Source of the DNA: Chloroflexota bacterium
GTDB taxonomy: Bacteria > Chloroflexota > Dehalococcoidia > Tepidiformales > Tepidiformaceae
DNA length: 64,000 nucleotides
NCBI GenBank assembly: GCA_016234445.1
Contig: JACRBT010000007.1
Span: 1 to 64,000, forward strand
Reading direction: 5' to 3'
The notes beneath the pieces are model-generated. The model did not search any database and was not told where the DNA came from. It saw only the letters and a program-made list of their open reading frames with translations. Position 1 is the first letter of the stretch. Every line of letters begins with the position of its first letter. The translations under genes were made by a program, and so were the position numbers. Shown in pieces: positions 43,327 to 52,587 of this stretch.

Positions 43327-45626
43327 GCACAGAAGACTCCCTGCTCGACGATGAACTCCGTTCCGCCCTCCGCTGGTCCGGGTTCGCACCGCCCGCCCCG
43401 GCTTCTCTTGTCGGCGTCGAACAGGAGTACAGCCTCACGGTTGATGGCCGCCCGCTCGACTTCCGCACCATCGCCCATTCCCTTCCCATTGACGGCCGCA
43501 GGCTCGACCCCGGCGACGCAAACGCCTATCGCCTGCGCTCCGGTTCCGCGCTCACCTGCGACGAAGCCGAGGCCGAACTGGCATCTCCCCCGCTCCCCAT
43601 GCGCGAGGGCTTTGCTCGAAACCTCGAAGCGTGGGCCTGGGCCGCGCGTGGTGAACTCTCGGCGGTCCTGCCGGTGGATGTGGCGGTTGGCGGGCATTCC
43701 ACGCACATCAACGTTGCGATGCCGCCGGCCCTCAACGGCCGCGTCGCACTCCTCTTCGCCCAGACCTTCGCCCCCGCGCTCATGCTCATGGCCGACGCCC
43801 CGTTCGGCGGCGGAGCCTATGTGCGGCCCAGGCCCGGCCGGCTTGAACTCTGCGCCGAGTATATGGAGGGCGACCACCTCCGCCTCGCGGGGATCATTGC
43901 CTCCGGCGGCGCACTGGCCTGCGCCCGCGCCCTTAGTTCTGGCCGCGCCGGACTTCTGCCCCCGATGCTCTCACCCTACCTGGCGCCCTGCACGGACCGT
44001 TTTGGCCTGCTCGTATCGCGCCGCGCTTTCGGCTTCGACCTCTACTCCGCACCGCGCGAGGCGACGTTGCCTGCCGCTGCCGGGGCCACCATCCCGGCCG
44101 CCGAACACCTCGCCCTCGCCTGGGAGAGCGCCGTGTCAGCACTGAACGGCTGGGCGTCCCCCGGGGATGTGGAGGCCGGGCGCCGCATGATCGCCGGCGA
44201 CCTCCCTCTCCGGGTCGAGGTGAATCTCCCGCCGTCACCGCCGGCGGCCATTCCCGCGAACCCGGGTGATCCCGCGTTCGGACGGGTCGCCTCGCCAATC
44301 GCCCGCCCGGGCTTCGACCTTACCCCTGTCCTTGCCACCTGGGACACCACGGTGCTCCGCGCCGGTCGACGCAATGGCAGGCACGTCTTCCTCTGCCTTC
44401 CACGTGCGGCCCTCCAACCGTTTTTCGCTTCCCTCGACGCCGGCCTGCTGGACGGACTCCTTGCCCGCCGGCTCGCGCTTCGGCCGAACGGAAGCGTCCT
44501 CCGCCGCTACTCCCAGGCCCTGCGCCCGGGCTTCTTCGATGAGATCGGCGAACGCGCAAAGCTGCTCGCACCGGAACGTGACGCCGACCCTGACATCGTG
44601 GACGTCCTCCGCCGAGCCACTGCCGGGTACGAGCGCGAGGCCTCGGCTGCCGCCCTGGCGCCGGGCCGCCGGGCACAGGCGGGCGGGAACTCGCCGGGCC
44701 GATCCGCTCCTGTCGCACCCACGCCTCCAGCCCTCCGGGAGCGGGCGCGGTCATCTCCCGGGACGCAGGAGCGCCAGCCTTCCACCCAGGCCCGTCCCGG
44801 CAAGACTCCCACCCCATCGCGGATAGTCGAGGAGACGCCTTCCCGTTCCCCCGGACCCGACGATGGCGGCGGGATCGCGGTCGACACCGGCGGAGGCATC
44901 CCACGCTGGGTCATCGGCACCGGGATCGCCATCCTCATCGCGATCGTCACCGCCCTCGTCGCCTGGGCCCTGACCGGCGGCGGCTCCGCCGACGACGACC
45001 AGGGGCAACCAGAGGAGTCTCCGACCGTGGCCGACGGCGGCGGGGTCGTGTCCACGCCCACGCCAACCAGAACTCCAACCCCCACGCCGAACCGTGCGGA
45101 CCAGGGAGGCGGCACCGCCCCGACGCCAACGCACACCCCCACTCCGACGCCAACTCCAACGCCGACCCGCGTCGACGACGGTGGCGGCGTGGCTCCCACG
45201 CCCACCCATACCCCGACGCCAACGCCAACGCTCCCGCCCACCGTAGCGCCAACCCCGACCTCGGCCACCGTCAATCAACTACCCACGGTGGCGAGCATCA
45301 GTGCGACGTTCGCTAACTTCACCACCACCTACACCATCGTTGCGAGCGACCCCGAAGGCGACGCCCTCAGCTATCAATGGACGCTCAACGTCGGTTCGGC
45401 GACCGAGGAGTGCGGGGCGCCGAAGGCACCCTGGGTCCAGGTGGGCAAGACGGTCTCATGGTTCCACGCGGCGCCCTCCAACGGTGGCGATTGCCCGCCC
45501 CACACGAATCACAACGTCCAGGTGACCGTGATCGTCTTCGAAAACGGCGTGCCCGCGAAGGAGTGTGGCAGCCTCACCGCCGAAGCCGGCGTGCTGAGCC
45601 CTCCGGCCTGCACGAGCCTGAGGTAG
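43323..45626 (+). CDS. Large multidomain membrane protein: ligase-like N-terminus, TM helix, TP-repeat linker, PKD-like end
   Basis: A 767-residue protein. The N-terminal 450 residues include VGVEQEYSLTVDGRPLDF and GGHSTHINVAMPP, which recall the carboxylate-amine ligase (GCS/GS-type) fold with an E-x-E metal motif; this assignment is tentative. A Pro/Arg-rich linker is followed by one TM helix at about residues 520-545 (WVIGTGIAILIAIVTALVAW). Outside, runs of TPTPT repeats (about 570-655) lead to a PKD-like beta domain (NQLPTVASISATFANFTTTY) with cysteine pairs. GTG start. Confidence 0.65.
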   Translation: MSTEDSLLDDELRSALRWSGFAPPAPASLVGVEQEYSLTVDGRPLDFRTIAHSLPIDGRRLDPGDANAYRLRSGSALTCDEAEAELASPPLPMREGFARNLEAWAWAARGELSAVLPVDVAVGGHSTHINVAMPPALNGRVALLFAQTFAPALMLMADAPFGGGAYVRPRPGRLELCAEYMEGDHLRLAGIIASGGALACARALSSGRAGLLPPMLSPYLAPCTDRFGLLVSRRAFGFDLYSAPREATLPAAAGATIPAAEHLALAWESAVSALNGWASPGDVEAGRRMIAGDLPLRVEVNLPPSPPAAIPANPGDPAFGRVASPIARPGFDLTPVLATWDTTVLRAGRRNGRHVFLCLPRAALQPFFASLDAGLLDGLLARRLALRPNGSVLRRYSQALRPGFFDEIGERAKLLAPERDADPDIVDVLRRATAGYEREASAAALAPGRRAQAGGNSPGRSAPVAPTPPALRERARSSPGTQERQPSTQARPGKTPTPSRIVEETPSRSPGPDDGGGIAVDTGGGIPRWVIGTGIAILIAIVTALVAWALTGGGSADDDQGQPEESPTVADGGGVVSTPTPTRTPTPTPNRADQGGGTAPTPTHTPTPTPTPTPTRVDDGGGVAPTPTHTPTPTPTLPPTVAPTPTSATVNQLPTVASISATFANFTTTYTIVASDPEGDALSYQWTLNVGSATEECGAPKAPWVQVGKTVSWFHAAPSNGGDCPPHTNHNVQVTVIVFENGVPAKECGSLTAEAGVLSPPACTSLR

Positions 45627-45691
45627 GGGCCACGCGCCGGCCGGCTACTCGCCCGGGCGTCCGACCGGTGGTGTTGAGCGTGCCGCGACGT

Positions 45692-46051
45692 TTAGGCCTT
45701 CCGGGCGTAGTTGCTCGCGCCGTACCAGTCGACGAGCACCACGGGCTCGTTGCCCACGACCCAGGCGTCGTGGCCGCTCGGCAACGAGGTGACGTCCCCA
45801 GGCTCGGCGATGAATTCCGACCCATCGTCCATGCGCACGGCCAGGCGCCCGCTGATGTGGTACTGGAAGTGGGGCGCCTCGCAGCTCTTGGTCCCCGCGA
45901 TCGGCTTGACGTCGTTCGACCAGCGCCAGCCGGGCTGCAGGATGAGGCGGCCAACGGTCCCGTCTCCGACATTCATGAGCTCTACCTTGCCGTGGGGGAA
46001 CTCCCGGACCTCGTCCGGCTTTACGAAAGTCTTGTGCTCGGTCGAATGCAT
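45692..46051 (-). CDS. Cupin-domain protein
   Basis: A 119-residue single-domain cupin. The conserved core PGWRWSNDVKP and HFQYHISGRLAVRMDDGSE carries the metal-binding histidines, followed by the GDVTSLPSGHDAW strand. Divergent from a TetR gene whose predicted operator lies between this gene's -35 and -10. The substrate is unknown. Confidence 0.8.
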   Translation of the reverse strand: MHSTEHKTFVKPDEVREFPHGKVELMNVGDGTVGRLILQPGWRWSNDVKPIAGTKSCEAPHFQYHISGRLAVRMDDGSEFIAEPGDVTSLPSGHDAWVVGNEPVVLVDWYGASNYARKA

Positions 46052-46100
46052 GATCACGCTCCTTGTCCCGTTTCTGCGCCGGGATGTCCCGGTGCGCCGT

Positions 46101-46129
46101 GTTCTACCAACTAGTAGATAGACTGTCAA
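46101..46129 (-). promoter_or_regulatory. Promoter of the cupin gene
   Basis: On the minus strand TTGACA (46129-46124) and TAGAAC (46106-46101) have a 17-nt spacer. The TetR operator candidate sits in this spacer and over the -10. Confidence 0.65.
46103..46118 (+). promoter_or_regulatory. TetR operator candidate in the cupin-tetR intergenic region
   Basis: The inverted repeat TCTAC-N6-GTAGA (TCTACCAACTAGTAGA) lies between the divergent genes. It overlaps the cupin promoter, so TetR binding would repress the cupin. Confidence 0.65.
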
Positions 46130-46141
46130 GAGGCGCGGCCT

Positions 46142-46147
46142 TACCAT
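46142..46147 (+). promoter_or_regulatory. -10 element TACCAT, 6 nt before an ATG
   Basis: TACCAT is followed by 6 nt (GCTAGA) and the ATG of the TetR gene; there is no ribosome-binding site. Same layout as other leaderless candidates here. Confidence 0.45.
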
Positions 46148-46153
46148 GCTAGA

Positions 46154-46765
46154 ATGCCCCGCGTGACCTCCCCGGCTCTTGCCACCGGAACACCGCCCGG
46201 GACTGCCGCCCAGGTCCTCGACGTCGCCGAACGCCTTGTCCAGACCCGCGGCTTCAACGGCTTCAGCTACGCCGACATCGCCGCCGAACTCGGTATCACC
46301 AAGGCCACCCTCCACTACCACTTCCGCACGAAAGCCGAACTCGGCGGGCGCCTCATCGCCCGCTACACCGGCACCTTCCGCGCCGTCCTCGAGTCCATCG
46401 GAGCGAGCAGTGAGCCCGCGTCCGAAAAGCTCGCCCGCTACGCCCGCGTCTACGCCGAAGTCCTTCGCAACGAGCGCATGTGCCTCTGCGGCATGCTCGC
46501 CGCGGAATACTCCACCCTGCCCCCGCCCATGCAGCAGGAGATCCGCCGCTTCTTCGATCTCAACGAAGCCTGGCTCTCAATCGTGCTGGAGGAGGGGCGC
46601 CGGGCCGGCAGCCTTCGCTTCGACGGCCCCGCCGCCGAAGTCGCCGCCCTGTTCCTCGGGGCCCTCGAAGGCGCCATGCTCGTCGCCCGCTCCTATGCCG
46701 ACCCCGCCCGCTTCGACTCCTCCTCCGCCCGCCTCCTCAACGACCTCACCGCGCCCGCGAAGTGA
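46154..46765 (+). CDS. TetR-family transcriptional regulator
   Basis: A 203-residue repressor. The N-terminal helix-turn-helix (FSYADIAAELGITKATLHYH) is typical, followed by a helical ligand-binding domain. It is divergent from the cupin gene and probably represses it from the operator at 46103. ATG 46154 is likely read from a leaderless transcript. Confidence 0.9.
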   Translation: MPRVTSPALATGTPPGTAAQVLDVAERLVQTRGFNGFSYADIAAELGITKATLHYHFRTKAELGGRLIARYTGTFRAVLESIGASSEPASEKLARYARVYAEVLRNERMCLCGMLAAEYSTLPPPMQQEIRRFFDLNEAWLSIVLEEGRRAGSLRFDGPAAEVAALFLGALEGAMLVARSYADPARFDSSSARLLNDLTAPAK

Positions 46766-46808
46766 CTGAACGGCCGAAACCGAGACAGTCGCGGCGATCA
46801 GGGGAGAC

Positions 46809-46885
46809 TGGTGGGCGATGAGGGGCTCGAACCCCCGACCCCCTCGGTGTAAACGAGGTGCTCTGGCCAACTGAGCTAATCGCCC
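46809..46885 (-). tRNA. tRNA-Val (anticodon TAC)
   Basis: On the minus strand the sequence folds as a complete cloverleaf: acceptor GGGCGAT / ATCGCCC, D-arm GCTCAGTTGG, anticodon stem CCTCG / CGAGG around TTTACAC, and T-arm GGGGTTCGAGCCCC. The anticodon is TAC (valine). The CCA end is encoded (46809-46811). Confidence 0.95.
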
Positions 46886-46925
46886 TCTCTGAAGTCTACG
46901 CCCACCGTCCCTCAGCCGCCCTCGC

Positions 46926-47930
46926 CTACAGGTCCATCCGCCCCTGCGCCGCCGGCGACGGCCCCTCTCCCGCCAGCCGTGCCAACACCCGCACCGTGCT
47001 CTCCAACTCCGTCCGCGCGATTCGCTCGTCTTCGAGCCACGCCCGCGCCCCGCGTTCGTCCCAGCGCCCCACCGCCCGGTACTCGTCCAGCGACGGGAAG
47101 CGCTCCGCTGCCGCCCGCAGGTCCATCAGGTCCCGGTTGCGCTCGAACACCTCCCGCGCCTCCCCCGAAGCGAGCGCAGCTTCCAGCTTCGCCTGCCGCC
47201 GCCCCAGCACCTGCGCGGCCAGCCGGGGGGCAGCGAAGTACGCTTCGATCGGCCGCTGGGCCAGCAGCCGCGCCGCCGTCAGCGTCCCCACGCCGGGGAT
47301 CCCCGGCAGGTCGTCGCTCGCGTCGCCACTGGCCGCCCGGTAGTCGAGGTATCGCTCCCGCGGGAAGGGCGCCGCCGTGCCGCCGCTGTCGCTCGGCGCG
47401 GTCGCGTCCGCGAAGTTCGCCACCGTGACCAGCAGCTTTTTCACCGGCGAATACACGGTCACTCGCTCGTCGACCAGCTGGAGAAAGTCCCGGTCGGTGG
47501 ACGCGATCCGCACCGGCCCCGCGTGCTGGCCCGTCGCCGCCGCCGCGAGGTCGTCCGCCTCCGTGTTCGTCCCCCGCAGCACGGTCACCGGCAACAGCCG
47601 CGCCATCTCCACGAATCGGTCGATCGCCCCGACCACGTACTCCTCGTACTCCATGAACGACGGGTTGCGCTCGCGCCCGGTCTGGTAGGCCGGGAAGATC
47701 TGCCGGCGACGCAACGGCCGCCCGTGGTCGAATGCCACCACAACCTCAGCGGCCTCTCCCGGGGTCGTGCCCGGCGCTTCACCGCCGCGCGTGGTCAGCC
47801 CCAATACGCCCTGGGCGAGCCCGAGCAGGGCCGCCCGCCGTAGCTTTTCCGGCGTGTCCGCGTTCATCGGCCGGCAAAGGGCATGGAAGCCCGCCCAGGC
47901 CACGTTGTTCCCGTCGATCACCAGCAGCAT
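46926..47930 (-). CDS. 5'-3' exonuclease / flap endonuclease-like protein
   Basis: A 334-residue stand-alone relative of the N-terminal nuclease domain of DNA polymerase I. Acidic active-site regions include MLLVIDGNNVAWAGF, NTEADDLAAAATGQ and ASTDRDFLQL; the helix-hairpin-helix region is DLPGIPGVGTLTAARLLAQR. No polymerase domain is attached. It lies 14 nt from the O-antigen-ligase-type gene on the same strand. Confidence 0.85.
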   Translation of the reverse strand: MLLVIDGNNVAWAGFHALCRPMNADTPEKLRRAALLGLAQGVLGLTTRGGEAPGTTPGEAAEVVVAFDHGRPLRRRQIFPAYQTGRERNPSFMEYEEYVVGAIDRFVEMARLLPVTVLRGTNTEADDLAAAATGQHAGPVRIASTDRDFLQLVDERVTVYSPVKKLLVTVANFADATAPSDSGGTAAPFPRERYLDYRAASGDASDDLPGIPGVGTLTAARLLAQRPIEAYFAAPRLAAQVLGRRQAKLEAALASGEAREVFERNRDLMDLRAAAERFPSLDEYRAVGRWDERGARAWLEDERIARTELESTVRVLARLAGEGPSPAAQGRMDL

Positions 47931-47944
47931 GGTTCCAGTATCGC

Positions 47945-49861
47945 CTATCGTGGCGAAATCCCCGGCCTCACGTCTGTGTCCGATATCCCAAACACGACGC
48001 TCTCCGCCACGGCGCCTACCCGGAACTGGGCGGCCGAGGCGGCCACCGCAAGGCCATGCGGGTTCAGCCCCTCGCCCCGGTCGATCAGTGGCAGCGTCTC
48101 TTCAGCGGGGTACCCCAGGGCGATCCGCACGGCCGCCAGGTCCAACACCTCGTTCGAACCGGCCCCGAATCGCTCGTCGAACTGGGTTAACGCCCGTTCC
48201 GCCTCCTCCAGGTCCAGCGAGCGCAGCCAGGAGAGCGCGGCCCGCTGAGAGTAGTCGCGCGAGAGCGGCATGAGCGCGGCCGCATCCTCGTACCGCCCCG
48301 CCGCCGTCCTGTAATCCTTCGCGGCATACGCCCCCCACGCCTTCTCGGCGCGACGGTCCGCGAAAGGCTGAAGCACGGCGATGACGGTCAGGGCGGCGGC
48401 CACCGGCGCAACGACCGTCCACTTCGGCCAGGCTGGCCACGTCGTTCCTCGCGTCAGCGTTCGCACCTGCGTCTGCCCCTCCATGACCCCGAGGAGCGCG
48501 CAGAATCCGGCGTGGCCAGCCAGCGAGAGCGGGTTCAGCATCGTCATCGCCAGGTATCCGGCGATGCCCCCCCAGGCGACATAGGATCCCGCCATCAGCC
48601 GCTCCCGCTGCCGCAGCGACCCCGCGAGCACGGCCAGGGTCAGCACCACCGACGCCCCCAAGCCCACAAGCCCCGTCGCCGCCGCAGTGTCCAGGACCAG
48701 GTTGTGGCTGCTCTGGACCGTCAGGTCGTACTGCTCGAACTCGCCCCCCAGGTCCGCTGGCCGGTGCTGCGGGAAGCTCAGGAAGAGCCCGTCCGGGCCG
48801 CTCCCCCATAGCGGCGAGGCCATGATGGCCGGCACCGTCCCCCGCCAGAGTGCGTACCGGGTCGAAGCTCCTTCGTCCCCGTGCGTCACTCCCGACCTCA
48901 CCCGGTCGATCGTTCCCAGCGCCCCGCTCTCGTCCGGACCTGTCCCCGCCCTGCCCGCGTTCGGGTTGCCGTCCACGAAGCTGCCGGCGGCGACGCTCAG
49001 CACAAACCCGGCGGTGAATCCCGCCACCAGCAGCGCGGTCTCCCGCCATGCCTCCCGGCGGCCGCCCCGCGCCAACTCCGCGGCCACGGGCACGCACGCC
49101 ACCGCCACCCCCAGCGCCGCCAGCCCGCTGCGGCTCTCCGATTCCAGGATGACGAAACTCACCGCCGCCGCCGAACAGACCAACACCGCCATCCGCAACC
49201 GCCCGCCACCCGGTGCCGCCAGCCCCAGGAACGCCAGCGCGATGAGCGCGTAGCTTGCCAGTTCGTTCGCGTTCCCGATCGTCCCGATTGCCCGGGTCGC
49301 CGTGTTCGTCCACCAGTCGACCGGGTCCCGTCCGACGGCCTGCACCGCCGTGTAGAGCACCGCTGCCGCGAGGCCCGCGGCCACCGCGACGACAGCCAGC
49401 TTCGTCCTCCCCATCCGTACGGTCGCGATGCCCCCAAGGAAGAGCGCGAAGTAGCTGACGTCCGTCAGGTAGCCGTGCCGGTACTGGTACACGCCCAGCG
49501 TCCCTCCGCGTGGGTCCTCCCCCAGCAGCCACGCCAGCGTCGTCCATGCCACCAGCGCCAGGAAGGCGTAGCGCACCACCGGCCGCCGCGGCAAGACCTC
49601 GGGCGCCGCCGCGAACCCCACCAACAGCAGCGCCGCCGCGACCAGGAGCGCCGACTGTTTCATCAGCGTGAAGTCGTCGTAGATCCCCGGGAGGAAGACC
49701 GCCGGCGCAACCCCGAGTGCCACCACCATCCCGGCCAGCGTCAGCAACCGCCCGATGCCCTCCCGCGCCCCCCGGGTCAGGCCCACCGCTGAGTCATCCG
49801 AGGGCTCGGGGCTGGAATCACGCACGGTCATCATGCTAGGGCGGCCTTCCATCCTGTCCAT
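47945..49861 (-). CDS. O-antigen ligase-type membrane protein with TPR-like C-terminus
   Basis: A 638-residue integral membrane protein with about 10-12 helices and a soluble, helical C-terminal part of about 150 residues. The periplasmic-type segment YALWRGTVPAIMASPLWGSG and HNLVLDTAAATGLVGLGASV match the Wzy_C/O-antigen-ligase superfamily. In a monoderm it more likely ligates or polymerises cell-surface glycans. ATG 49861 is used; ATG 49834 or 49831 are alternatives. Confidence 0.78.
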   Translation of the reverse strand: MDRMEGRPSMMTVRDSSPEPSDDSAVGLTRGAREGIGRLLTLAGMVVALGVAPAVFLPGIYDDFTLMKQSALLVAAALLLVGFAAAPEVLPRRPVVRYAFLALVAWTTLAWLLGEDPRGGTLGVYQYRHGYLTDVSYFALFLGGIATVRMGRTKLAVVAVAAGLAAAVLYTAVQAVGRDPVDWWTNTATRAIGTIGNANELASYALIALAFLGLAAPGGGRLRMAVLVCSAAAVSFVILESESRSGLAALGVAVACVPVAAELARGGRREAWRETALLVAGFTAGFVLSVAAGSFVDGNPNAGRAGTGPDESGALGTIDRVRSGVTHGDEGASTRYALWRGTVPAIMASPLWGSGPDGLFLSFPQHRPADLGGEFEQYDLTVQSSHNLVLDTAAATGLVGLGASVVLTLAVLAGSLRQRERLMAGSYVAWGGIAGYLAMTMLNPLSLAGHAGFCALLGVMEGQTQVRTLTRGTTWPAWPKWTVVAPVAAALTVIAVLQPFADRRAEKAWGAYAAKDYRTAAGRYEDAAALMPLSRDYSQRAALSWLRSLDLEEAERALTQFDERFGAGSNEVLDLAAVRIALGYPAEETLPLIDRGEGLNPHGLAVAASAAQFRVGAVAESVVFGISDTDVRPGISPR

Positions 49862-49901
49862 GGGTTCCCGCCGTTACCCTGCCGCTTTACCGTCGTGCGG
49901 G

Positions 49902-49907
49902 TACCAT
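49902..49907 (+). promoter_or_regulatory. -10 element TACCAT, 6 nt before the dxr GTG
   Basis: TACCAT is followed by GGTTGG and then GTG, the same 6-nt spacing as other leaderless candidates in the window. Confidence 0.45.
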
Positions 49908-49913
49908 GGTTGG

Positions 49914-51074
49914 GTGGAACAAGCTCCCATCCGCGTGGCCGTCCTCGGCTCGACCGGCTCCATCGGCCGCCAGGCGCTCGACGTCATCAGCCAGTTGCCC
50001 GGCCGCTTTCAGGTCGTCGCCCTCGCCGCAGGCCGGAATACCGCCGAACTCGCCCGCCAGGTTGCCGCTTTCAAACCCGCCTACGCCTGGGCCGACGCCC
50101 CCCGCGATTCCGCCCTCGACAGCGCCCTCGAAGCCGCCGGCGCCCGCTGGCTGGACATGGACGCCATCGCCGTCGCCGCCGACGTCGACATCCTCCTCGT
50201 CGGTACCGCCGGGGCCGCCGGCCTCACCCCCACGCTCGCCGCACTCAACGCCGGTCGCCCCGTGGCCATCGCCAACAAGGAAGTGCTCGTCATGGCCGGC
50301 CACCTGGTCCGCCGTGCGATGCTCAGCGGCGGCGGCAGCCTCCGCCCGGTCGACAGCGAGCACTCCGCCATCTGGCAGTGCCTCTGGGGCGAAGAAGACC
50401 ACGAGATCCGCCGTATCCTCCTCACGGCCAGCGGCGGCGCCTTCCGCGACTTCGACCAGCGCGCCCTCGACGCCGTCACCCCCGCGCAGGCGCTGGATCA
50501 CCCCACCTGGAAGATGGGCGCCAAGATCACCGTCGATAGCGCCAGTCTCATGAACAAGGGCATGGAGACCATCGAGGCGATGTGGCTCTTCGGCGTCCCC
50601 ATGGAGAAGGTCGAAGTCGTCCTCCACCGCGAATCCATCGTCCATTCCCTCGTCGAATTCAGCGACGGTAGCGTCAAGGCCCAGCTCGGCGTCCCCGACA
50701 TGCGCCTGCCCATCCAGTGCGCCCTCGCCTACCCTGAACGAATGCCGGTCCCGCCCGCGCCTCCCCTGGACCTCGCGACGGTCGGCGCCCTCCACTTCGG
50801 CGCGCCCGACCTCTCCCGCTTCCCTTGCCTCGCGCTGGCAATGGAAGCGGGCCGCCGGGGTGGCACCTATCCCGCCGCCATGGCTGCCGCCGACGAAGTT
50901 GCCGTCGCCCGTTTCCTCGCCGGTGAAGTCCGTTTCACGGATATTCCCCGGATCATCGAATCCGCCATGGAGAGGCACACCAGCACCGCCGAACCTGATC
51001 TGGAGACGGTCCTTGCCGCGGACGCATCCGCGCGCGAAGCCGCCGCCACCGTGTCCGTGAGGGTCCCCGCCTGA
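49914..51074 (+). CDS. dxr: 1-deoxy-D-xylulose 5-phosphate reductoisomerase
   Basis: First committed step of the non-mevalonate isoprenoid pathway: DXP to MEP with NADPH. The 386-residue protein has the nucleotide-binding start IRVAVLGSTGSIGRQALDVI, the Mg2+-binding region (VDSEHSAIWQCLWG), and the catalytic SGGAFRD / ITVDSASLMNKGMETIEA motifs. GTG 49914 is chosen because it starts just before the NADP fold. Overlaps rseP by 1 bp, a common pairing. Confidence 0.95.
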   Translation: MEQAPIRVAVLGSTGSIGRQALDVISQLPGRFQVVALAAGRNTAELARQVAAFKPAYAWADAPRDSALDSALEAAGARWLDMDAIAVAADVDILLVGTAGAAGLTPTLAALNAGRPVAIANKEVLVMAGHLVRRAMLSGGGSLRPVDSEHSAIWQCLWGEEDHEIRRILLTASGGAFRDFDQRALDAVTPAQALDHPTWKMGAKITVDSASLMNKGMETIEAMWLFGVPMEKVEVVLHRESIVHSLVEFSDGSVKAQLGVPDMRLPIQCALAYPERMPVPPAPPLDLATVGALHFGAPDLSRFPCLALAMEAGRRGGTYPAAMAAADEVAVARFLAGEVRFTDIPRIIESAMERHTSTAEPDLETVLAADASAREAAATVSVRVPA

Positions 51075-52267
51075 TGCCTTTCCTCCAGATAGACCCCGCC
51101 CAGATCTTCGGCTCCGGCGCCATCTTCCTCCTCCTCCTCGTGCCCCTCGTCATGGTCCACGAACTCGGGCACTTTGTTGCAGCCAAGCTCTTCGGCATCA
51201 AGGTGCTCGAATTCGGCCTCGGCTTCCCCCCGAAGATCAAGGGCTGGCGCCGCAAGAACGGCGAGACCGAGTACACCGTCAACTGGCTCCCGATCGGCGG
51301 CTTCGTCCGGCTTCTCGGCGAAGAAGACCCCACCGACCCCCGTTCCCTCGCCGCCGCTGCCCGCTGGAAGCGCCTGACCGTCATGTTTGCCGGCGTCGCA
51401 ATGAACGTCTTCTTCGCCATCCTCCTCTTCACTGTCAGCTACATGATCCCTCGCGACCGGCCCCTCACCATGGCCCAGATCCAGGACGTGGCCGCCGGCT
51501 CTCCCGCCGCCGAGGCCGTCATCACCGGCGAAATGCGCGACGGCAGTGCCCCCGCGCAGGGCCTCCAGCCCGGCGACATCGTCCTCGAAGCCGAAGGCCG
51601 CGACATCAAGAACACCAGCGAGCTCATCTACGTGAACCGCCTCAATCTCGGCGAAACCCAGACCTGGGTCATCAGCCGCGAAGGCGCCACCCTCACCGCC
51701 CGCGTCTATGCGCGCTGGCACCCGCCCGCCGACCAGGGCCCCACCGGCATCAAGGTCGGCGCCCCCCGCGTCTGCACAAGCATCGACGACGACGGCAACC
51801 CTACCAACTGCCAGCTCAAGTTCCCCTTCAGCGAATCCGTCTGGTACTGGCCCTGGACCGCCGCCGTCAAGGGAACCCAGTCCCTTTGGGATACCCTCGT
51901 CCTCACCAGGAACGAACTCCAGGTCCGCTTCGGCGGTGGCGGCGGTGGCGCCGGCACGAGCGACGAACCTGCGTTCACCGGCCCCGTCGGCATCGCCGAC
52001 ACCACCGGGAAGGTCGTCGACCAGGCCGGCTGGCGCGCTCTCATTGAGTTCGCCGCGCTCCTCAGCCTCAACCTCGGCATCTTCAACGTCCTCCCCCTGC
52101 CAATGCTCGACGGCGGCCGCATGTTCTTCGTCTTCGTCGAAATCCTCCGCGGCGGCCGCCGTATCGCCCCCGAAAAGGAAGCCCTCGTCCACCTCGCCGG
52201 CTTCGTCCTCTTGATGTTTGCCGCCGTCGTCGTCACCTACTTCGACATCGCCCGCCTGGTCTCCTGA
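51074..52267 (+). CDS. rseP: RseP-type site-2 membrane metalloprotease (M50)
   Basis: A 397-residue intramembrane zinc protease. HELGH (His29, Glu30, His33) and the late LDGG motif (NVLPLPMLDGGRMFF) are intact, with a PDZ domain between (AAGSPAAEAV, GLQPGDIVLEAEG). In other bacteria RseP-type proteases cleave anti-sigma factors or signal peptides. Cotranslated with dxr. Confidence 0.93.
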   Translation: MPFLQIDPAQIFGSGAIFLLLLVPLVMVHELGHFVAAKLFGIKVLEFGLGFPPKIKGWRRKNGETEYTVNWLPIGGFVRLLGEEDPTDPRSLAAAARWKRLTVMFAGVAMNVFFAILLFTVSYMIPRDRPLTMAQIQDVAAGSPAAEAVITGEMRDGSAPAQGLQPGDIVLEAEGRDIKNTSELIYVNRLNLGETQTWVISREGATLTARVYARWHPPADQGPTGIKVGAPRVCTSIDDDGNPTNCQLKFPFSESVWYWPWTAAVKGTQSLWDTLVLTRNELQVRFGGGGGGAGTSDEPAFTGPVGIADTTGKVVDQAGWRALIEFAALLSLNLGIFNVLPLPMLDGGRMFFVFVEILRGGRRIAPEKEALVHLAGFVLLMFAAVVVTYFDIARLVS

Positions 52268-52269
52268 CC

Positions 52270-52587
52270 GTGCCTCCCTCTTTCGACGCCATCGCCCTCA
52301 CCCTCCTCCTCGCGGGCTGGGCGATCGCGGGCGCCATCCCCTGGCTTGCCCTCTCGGTGGCCACCCGCGGAAACGCCGGCCTTGCGTTCCTTCCGATCGC
52401 GATGATCACCGGCGTGATCGGCGCCCTCGTGGTGCCCATCGTGGGCGCCACCGGTGCCACCGGGCTGGTGGTCAGCTTCCCCGTCGCCTTCTTCGCTTCC
52501 GCCGCCCTCCTCGCGGCCCGCAAGCTCAGCCTCTCGGTCAGCCATCCCGCGGACCCCGTCGCCGCCCACGGAGAACGCCGCCGGTGA
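52270..52587 (+). CDS. Small membrane protein of unknown function
   Basis: A 105-residue protein with three predicted helices (about 6-28, 38-60, 64-85). GTG start 2 nt after rseP, and a 4-bp overlap (GTGA) with the next gene. No family is recognised. Confidence 0.65.
   Translation: MPPSFDAIALTLLLAGWAIAGAIPWLALSVATRGNAGLAFLPIAMITGVIGALVVPIVGATGATGLVVSFPVAFFASAALLAARKLSLSVSHPADPVAAHGERRR

Noticed and set aside
45050-45260. Short repeated units that could suggest a CRISPR array or microsatellite
   Set aside because: They are in-frame codons for Thr-Pro repeats in the linker of the large membrane protein; there are no regular spacers.
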